DNA from: Liolophura sinensis
Taxonomy: Eukaryota > Mollusca > Polyplacophora > Chitonida > Chitonidae
DNA: 64,000 nucleotides
NCBI RefSeq assembly: GCF_032854445.1
Contig: NC_088297.1
Location: 2,667,991-2,731,990, forward strand
Reading direction: 5' to 3'
Made by a program: the position numbers and the translations under genes. Under the pieces are notes generated by a model that was not told the origin of the DNA, made no database searches, and saw nothing but the letters and a program-made list of their open reading frames with translations. This document shows, in pieces, positions 58,185-64,000 of this stretch; the first letter of the stretch is position 1; the number at the start of each line of letters is the position of its first letter.

Positions 58185-58434
58185 TAAGCCTGCTGTCGTC
58201 GAATCTCCATGGCACCACAGCCCCGGGCCAAAAATACTGATCAGCGGAGATAACCTTTCGCTTCACCCTCTCAGCAGAGCGGCTGGAACGCTGTTTGGTA
58301 AAGAGGCGACTTGGCCGGAGTGTTCTTTGTTTACGCCCTGGGGTGTCATCATCATTCACGATATCGTTTACGCTGCCCTTGGTGAGAAGAATGTCGCCTT
58401 GGTACAATGTCAGGTTTCTGATGTCATAAGTCGT
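58185..58434 (-). CDS. Astacin-like protease propeptide exon
   Basis: Acceptor gtatctcgtccacag, donor gtaagaatac; 250 nt, phase 0 in and 1 out. LTLYQGDILLTKG contains the (F/Y)xGD motif whose Asp blocks the zinc in astacin zymogens. A basic furin-type site (ERVKRKV) follows, then FWPGAVVPWRFDDSRL, the usual start of the mature enzyme (W-x-x-x-x-V-P-Y/W). Exons 1-13 listed here add up to 1739 nt (~580 codons). The upstream exon with the signal peptide was not found; most sequence to the right is satellite, so it probably lies outside the window. Confidence 0.85.
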
Positions 58435-58563
58435 CTGTGGACGAGATACAAAGGCATCGGTGTGGTAACATGTAGGTGTTATTAGTTTAGATATATTTCG
58501 TTATTTTAAACATCATTATAAATTAAAAATCTGGGTTTATTTATAAAGGTCGACGTAGAACGT

Positions 58564-58765
58564 TATATTTATTTATTTGCTCGGTGTTTTACGCCGAACA
58601 CTAGAATATTTCACTTATACAGTGGCTAACATTATGGTGAGATGGACCCGGGCAGAGCTCGTCGGAAACCCTCGCCCATCCGCCCTTCCCACGTACGATC
58701 GGAAATAGAAAGCCAGCACGAGCTGGACATGAAATACAAATTTATTGAGGTTATGCGCTCTGGGT
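58564..58765 (-). mobile_element. Meta-SINE-like element, diverged
   Basis: atttatttatttgctcggtg, ttttacgccgaacactagaa, body with deletions, head region lost into the neighbouring satellite. Confidence 0.75.
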
Positions 58766-58780
58766 GAATACACCACTGAA

Positions 58781-60880
58781 GTTGCACAAAGGACCTCTGT
58801 GGTCGAGTTAGTGTGCTAGCGTAGCACAGATACAAAGGAGCCTTTCACCACTGAGGTTGCACAAAGGACCTCTGTGGTCGAGTTAGTGTGCTAGCGTAGC
58901 ACAGATACAAAGAAGCCTTTCACCACTGATGTTGCACAAAGGACCTCTGTGGTCGAGTTAGTGTGCTAGCGTAGCACAGATACAAAGAAGCCTTTCACCA
59001 CTGATGTTGCACAAAGGACCTCTGTGGTCGAGTTAGTGTGCTAGCGTAGCACAGATACAAAGGAGCCTTTCACCACTGAGGTTGCACAAAGGACCTCTGT
59101 GGTCGAGTTAGTGTGCTAGCGTAGCACAGATACAAAGAAGCCTTTCACCACTGATGTTGCACAAAAGACCTCTGTGGTCGAATTAGTGTGCTAGCGTAGC
59201 ACAGATACAAAGAAGCCTTTCACCAGTGAAGTTGCACAAAGGACCTCTGTGGTCGAGTTAGTGTGCTAGCCTAGCACAGATACAAAGGAGCCTTTCACCA
59301 CTGAGGTTGCACAAAGGACCTCTGTGGTCGAGTTAGTGTGCTAGCGTAGCACAGATACAAAGGAGCCTTTCACCACTGAAGTTGCACAAAGGACCTCTGT
59401 GGTCGAGTTAGTGTGCTAGCGTAGCACAGATACAAAGAAGCCTTTCACCACTGATGTTGCACAAAGGACCTCTGTGGTCGAGTTAGTGTGCTAGCGTAGC
59501 ACAGATACAAAGGAGCCTTTCACCACTGAAGTTGCACAAAGGACCTCTGTGGTCGAGTTAGTGTGCTAGCCTAGCACAGATACAAAGGAGCCTTTCACCA
59601 CTGAGGTTGCACAAAGGACCTCTGTGGTCGAGTTAGTGTGCTAGCGTAGCACAGATACAAAGAAGCCTTTCACCACTGATGTTGCACAAAGGACCTCTGT
59701 GGTCGAGTTAGTGTGCTAGCGTAGCACAGATACAAAGAAGCCTTTCACCACTGATGTTGCACAAAGGACCTCTGTGGTCGAGTTAGTGTGCTAGCGTAGC
59801 ACAGATACAAAGGAGCCTTTCACCACTGAGGTTGCACAAAGGACCTCTGTGGTCGAGTTAGTGTGCTAGCGTAGCACAGATACAAAGAAGCCTTTCACCA
59901 CTGATGTTGCACAAAGGACCTCTGTGGTCGAATTAGTGTGCTAGCGTAGCACAGATACAAAGAAGCCTTTCACCACTGAAGTTGCACAAAGGACCTCTGT
60001 GGTCGAGTTAGTGTGCTAGCCTAGCACAGATACAAAGGAGCCTTTCACCACTGAGGTTGCACAAAGGACCTCTGTGGTCGAGTTAGTGTGCTAGCGTAGC
60101 ACAGATACAAAGGAGCCTTTCACCACTGAAGTTGCACAAAGGACCTCTGTGGTCGAGTTAGTGTGCTAGCGTAGCACAGATACAAAGGAGCCTTTCACCA
60201 CTGAAGTTGCACAAAGGACCTCTGTGGTCGAGTTAGTGTGCTAGCGTAGCACAGATACAAAGGAGCCTTTCACCACTGAAGTTGCACAAAGGACCTCTGT
60301 GGTCGAGTTAGTGTGCTAGCGTAGCACAGATACAAAGGAGCCTTTCACCACTGAGGTTGCACAGAGGACCTCTGTGGTCGAGTTAGTGTGCTAGCGTAGC
60401 ACAGATACAAAGGAGCCTTTCACCACTGAGGTTGCACAAAGGACCTCTGTGGTCGAGTTAGTGTGCTAGCGTAGCACAGATACAAAGAAGCCTTTCACCA
60501 CTGAGGTTGCACAAAGGACCTCTGTGGTCGAGTTAGTGTGCTAGCGTAGCACAGATACAAAGGAGCCTTTCACCACTGAAGTTGCACAAAGGACCTCTGT
60601 GGTCGAATTAGTGTGCTAGCGTAGCACAGATACAAAGGAGCCTTTCACCACTGAAGTTGCACAAAGGACCTCTGTGGTCGAGTTAGTGTGCTAGTGTTGC
60701 ACAGATACAAAGGAGCCTTTCACCACTGAAGTTGCACAAAGGACCTCTGTGGTCGAGTTAGTGTGCTAGCGTAGCATAGATACAAAGAAGCCTTTCACCA
60801 CTGAGGTTGCACAAAGGACCTCTGTGGTCGAGTTAGTGTGCTAGAGTAGCACAGATACAAAGGAGCCTATCACCACTGAG
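58781..60880 (+). repeat. 75-bp satellite of 28 units derived from a SINE head
   Basis: gttgcacaaaggacctctgt, ggtcgagttagtgtgctagc, gtagcacagatacaaaggag, cctttcaccactgag: 75 bp, exactly 28 units. Compare the SINE head: ggcctccgtggctcagttgg, ttagcgcgctagc, aggagcctctcaccaatgcg. So each unit is the tRNA-like head up to just before the B box. The last unit continues into a complete SINE body. Confidence 0.95.
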
Positions 60881-61062
60881 GTTGTACGGAGTTCAAGTTC
60901 AGTTTTCGGGTCGTACATAGGAAAGCATGGGAGTAACCTGCAGGTGGACGTGGCTTTCTCCGGGCTCTTCCCGATTTCCTCCCGCCATATTGCAGGCCGC
61001 CGTCGTATAAGTGATATATTCTTGAGTATGGCGTAAAAAGGCGATGAAATAAATAAATATTT
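60816..61062 (+). mobile_element. Complete SINE whose head is the last unit of the 75-bp satellite
   Basis: After ccactgaggttg comes the B-box-like gagttcaagttc, ggaaagcatgggagtaacct, the 3' domain (cgtcgtataagtgatatatt) and tail (gaaataaataaat). Confidence 0.85.
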
Positions 61063-61659
61063 ATATATTAATAATGCAGCTCCATTCATATCATATCTGA
61101 CACAGGTTGTAAAATGGAATTATCCTTCTACTTGGACAAAAAGGTTTTGGGAATGTACAGTAACCCATTACAACTGGTTACAAAATCCTTTCGTTAAAAT
61201 CTCATATTATGAGCGATGACCTAAAATCCCAGCATAAATACATACGTACATATACGAATTAGCTAGCAAAAACAGAAATCAGAAGGCTGCATGGGGATAT
61301 ATCAATAGCTTTTAAACAAAGTAAATATGTAAGATGAGATATGTTGTAGGTCATATGGGAAATTTTATTGACACAGTAGTATTTCAATAGTGGTTCAGCC
61401 ATAATGAAGGGCTTACAATAGTATTATGACTCAGGTCGAAAATTTGCACCTAATGTTTTGTGACATCTTAACTATTTTAACATAGTGGCTATGTAACAAA
61501 TCAAAAGGGTTTGTATAGTACGGGCAAACACACTTCTAAAAAAACTATGTATATTTCTTTTATTGTATCAGCACAGAAAAAAGGTCTACTTTGCCAAATT
61601 CTTCTCCATATTTTGTATTATTTAACGCATGTTTTGGTCACTTAAATTAAAAAAAACAC
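61063..61659. other. AT-rich unique sequence
   Basis: I see no gene, repeat or regulatory signal here. Confidence 0.6.
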
Positions 61660-64000
61660 TATTCGGTCAGTTCTTGCTGCCAACTCGTATGAAAGCTTCG
61701 CAACTTTACATTACCCCTCCACTCTCTCTCCTCACACTAACCGCTGTACGGCCAAGGCACGCTGCCAACTCCTGTGTGAGCCTCACAACTTTACACCACA
61801 CCTCCACTCTCTCTCCTCACGCTGACGAACGTACAGCCAATAGGGGCTGCCAACTCCTGTGCAAGCTTCACAACTTTACACCACACCTCCACTCTCTCTC
61901 CTCACAGTCATCACAAAACGGCCAATACTTGCTGCCAACTCCTGTGTGAGCCTCACAACTTTACACCACATCACCACTCCCTCTCCTCACACTCACCACT
62001 GTACGGCCATTACTTACTGCCAACTCCTGTGTGAGCCTCACAGCTTTACACCACATCACCACTATCCCTTCTCACCCTCACCACTGTACGGTCAATACTG
62101 GTTCTCTCCTCACAACTTTACACCACACCTCCAACCTCTCTCCTCACACTCACCACTGTACGACAAATACTTGATGTCAACTCTTGAGTGAGCCTCACAA
62201 CTTTACACCACAACTCTATCAACTCTCCTCACACTCAGAAATTTTACGACCAAAACTGGCTGCCAAATCCAGGTGTAAGCCTCACATCTTTAGCCCACAC
62301 CTCCTCTCTCTTCATACTCAACACAGTACGACCAATACTTGCTGCCAACTCCTGTGAGCCTCATAACTTTACACCACATCTCCACTCTCTATCCTCACAC
62401 TTACCACTACTCGGCCAAAACTTGCTGTCAACTCTTCAGTGAGCCTCACAACTGTACACCACGTCTCCACTTTATCTCTTGACATTCACCACAGTACGGC
62501 CAATACTTGCTCCCAATTTCTGTGTAAGCTTTACATCTTTACACCACACCTTAACTCTTTCCCCTCATAGTTACCACTACACAACTAATACATGCTCCCA
62601 ACTCTTGTGTGAACCTTACAACTTTACAACACAACTCCACTCTCTCTCCCCACGCTCACCACTCTACGGCTATTACTTACCGCCAACTCCTGTTCAAGCC
62701 TCACAGCCTTACACCTCACCTCAACTCCCTCTCCTCACACTTACCACCATACCACCTATACTGGCTGTCAACACCTGCGTGAACCTCACAATTTTAGACA
62801 ACATCTCCACATTCTTCTCACGCTCACCAGTGCTCGAAAAATACTTGCTGTCAACTCTTCAGTGAGCCTCACAACTTTACACCTCATCTCCACTCTCTCT
62901 TTTCACACTCAACACAGTACGGCCAATACTTGCTGCCAATTTCTGTGTAAGCTTCACTGCTTTACACCACACCTCCACTCTCTTACCTTCACAATTACTA
63001 CTTCATGGCGAATACTTGCTGCCAACTCTTGTGTAAGCCTCAAAGCCTATACCACATCCCCACTCTCTCTCCCACACTCACTACTTTACGGCCAAAACGT
63101 GCTGCCAACTCCTCTGTAAGCCTCACAACTTCAGACCTCACCTCCACTCTCTCTCCTCACGCTGACGAACGTACGGCCAATAGGGGCAGCCAACTCCTGT
63201 GTAAGCTTCACAACTTTACACCTCACCTCCACTCTCTCTCTTCACGGGTCACCACATTACGGCCAGTAATTGCAGCCAACTTCTGTGTAAGCTTTAAATC
63301 TTTACACCACTCCTCCACTCTATCCCCTCATTCTTACCACCACACGGCCAATACTTGCTGCCAACTGTTGTGTCAGCCTCACAACTTTACACGATATCTC
63401 CACTCTCTCTCCACAAACTCACCACTGTACGGCCAATTTTTACTGTCAACTCCTGTGTAAGCCTTACAACTTTACACCAAATCTCCACTCTCTGTCCTAA
63501 CGCTCACCACTGTACGGCCAATACTTACTGCAAATTTCTGTGCAAGCTACACAACTTTACACCACACATCCACCCTATTCCATCACAACTACCACTGCAC
63601 GGCGAATACTTTCCTGTGGGAGCCTCACAACTTCACACTACACCTCCACTTTCTCTCCTCACACTCCCCACCGTACGGCCAATATTTGCCGCCAACTCCT
63701 GTGTGAGCCTCACAATATTACACCACACCTCCACTCTATCTTCTCCCACTCACTACTTTACGGGTAAAACCTGCTGCCAACTCCTCTGTGAGCCTCACAC
63801 TTCAGACCTCACCTCCACTCTCTCTCCTCACACTCACCACCGTACAGCAAATATTCGCTGTCAACTCCTGTGTGAGCCTCACAATATTACACCACACCTC
63901 CACTCTATCTTCTCCCACTCACTACTTTACGGGTAAAACCTGCTGCCAACTCCTCTGTGAGCCTCACACTTCAGACCTCACCTCCACTCTCTCTCCTCAC
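61660..64000 (+). repeat. ~85-bp pyrimidine-rich satellite, about 27 units, open at the window end
   Basis: Units of the form gccaactcctgtgtgagcct, cacaactttacaccacacct, ccactctctctcctcacact, caccactgtacggccaatac. Spacing is 84-86 bp. Toward the right end two-unit blocks (~168 bp) are repeated (about 63660 and 63830). Ser/Thr/Leu-rich open frames over it are by-products of the composition. Confidence 0.95.

Noticed and set aside
61629-63936. Chain of Ser/Thr/Leu-rich open frames
   Set aside because: They follow the ~85-bp satellite unit and switch frame from unit to unit; no conserved protein.

Overview
The window is eukaryotic: AT-rich, intron-rich and heavily loaded with short interspersed and tandem repeats. 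More than twenty copies of a tRNA-headed SINE are present. It has a conserved 3' domain (gtaagtgaaatattcttgag-like, then tacggcgtaaaacacc) and an (aaat)n tail, which I associate with mollusc/lophotrochozoan genomes and the Meta-SINE type. A second SINE of a kind also familiar from bivalves and gastropods is present twice. I therefore read it as a mollusc, most likely a bivalve; the species cannot be told. No bacterial, viral or CRISPR content was seen.

Layout. 1-1965 is unique flank with old SINEs. 1966-11089 and 11290-20607 are two copies of one ~9.2 kb segment separated by exactly 200 N. The second copy begins where the segment begins and the first stops in mid-exon at the gap. This is what two unmerged haplotype contigs look like, so the true locus probably has one copy. 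Each copy holds a SINE, a 61-bp minisatellite, a 43-bp minisatellite in an exon-like stretch, a MITE-like element, and a rhodopsin-like GPCR pseudogene (minus strand) with the same stop codon and frame break in both copies.

20399-30806 (minus) holds a three-exon gene that I assembled from splice signals and matching phases: a signal-peptide exon, an exon coding an Ala-rich silk-like block followed by Pro/Tyr 9-residue repeats, and a Gln-rich exon with repeated Cys-Cys motifs. The product would be a ~651-residue secreted structural protein of unknown family. I think it is the most novel object here; it is of the kind seen in shell matrix, periostracum, byssus or egg-capsule material.

36957-58434 (minus) holds most of a multidomain astacin metalloprotease: propeptide with aspartate switch, furin-like site, astacin catalytic domain, EGF, CUB, an eight-cysteine module, a Thr-rich linker and a TSP1 repeat. 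Thirteen exons join with consistent phases. The signal-peptide exon lies beyond the right side or was not found, and the last exon is uncertain. The architecture resembles the NAS-36/37/38 type proteases of nematodes. Introns carry a 59-bp satellite abutting a splice acceptor, a 36-bp and a 30-bp array, and many SINEs.

58781-60880 is a 28-unit satellite made from the tRNA-like head of a SINE, joined to one complete SINE body. 61660-64000 is an ~85-bp pyrimidine-rich satellite that runs off the window. Between the two genes (30.9-36.9 kb) there are mostly SINE pieces and one candidate plus-strand signal-peptide exon at 33309.
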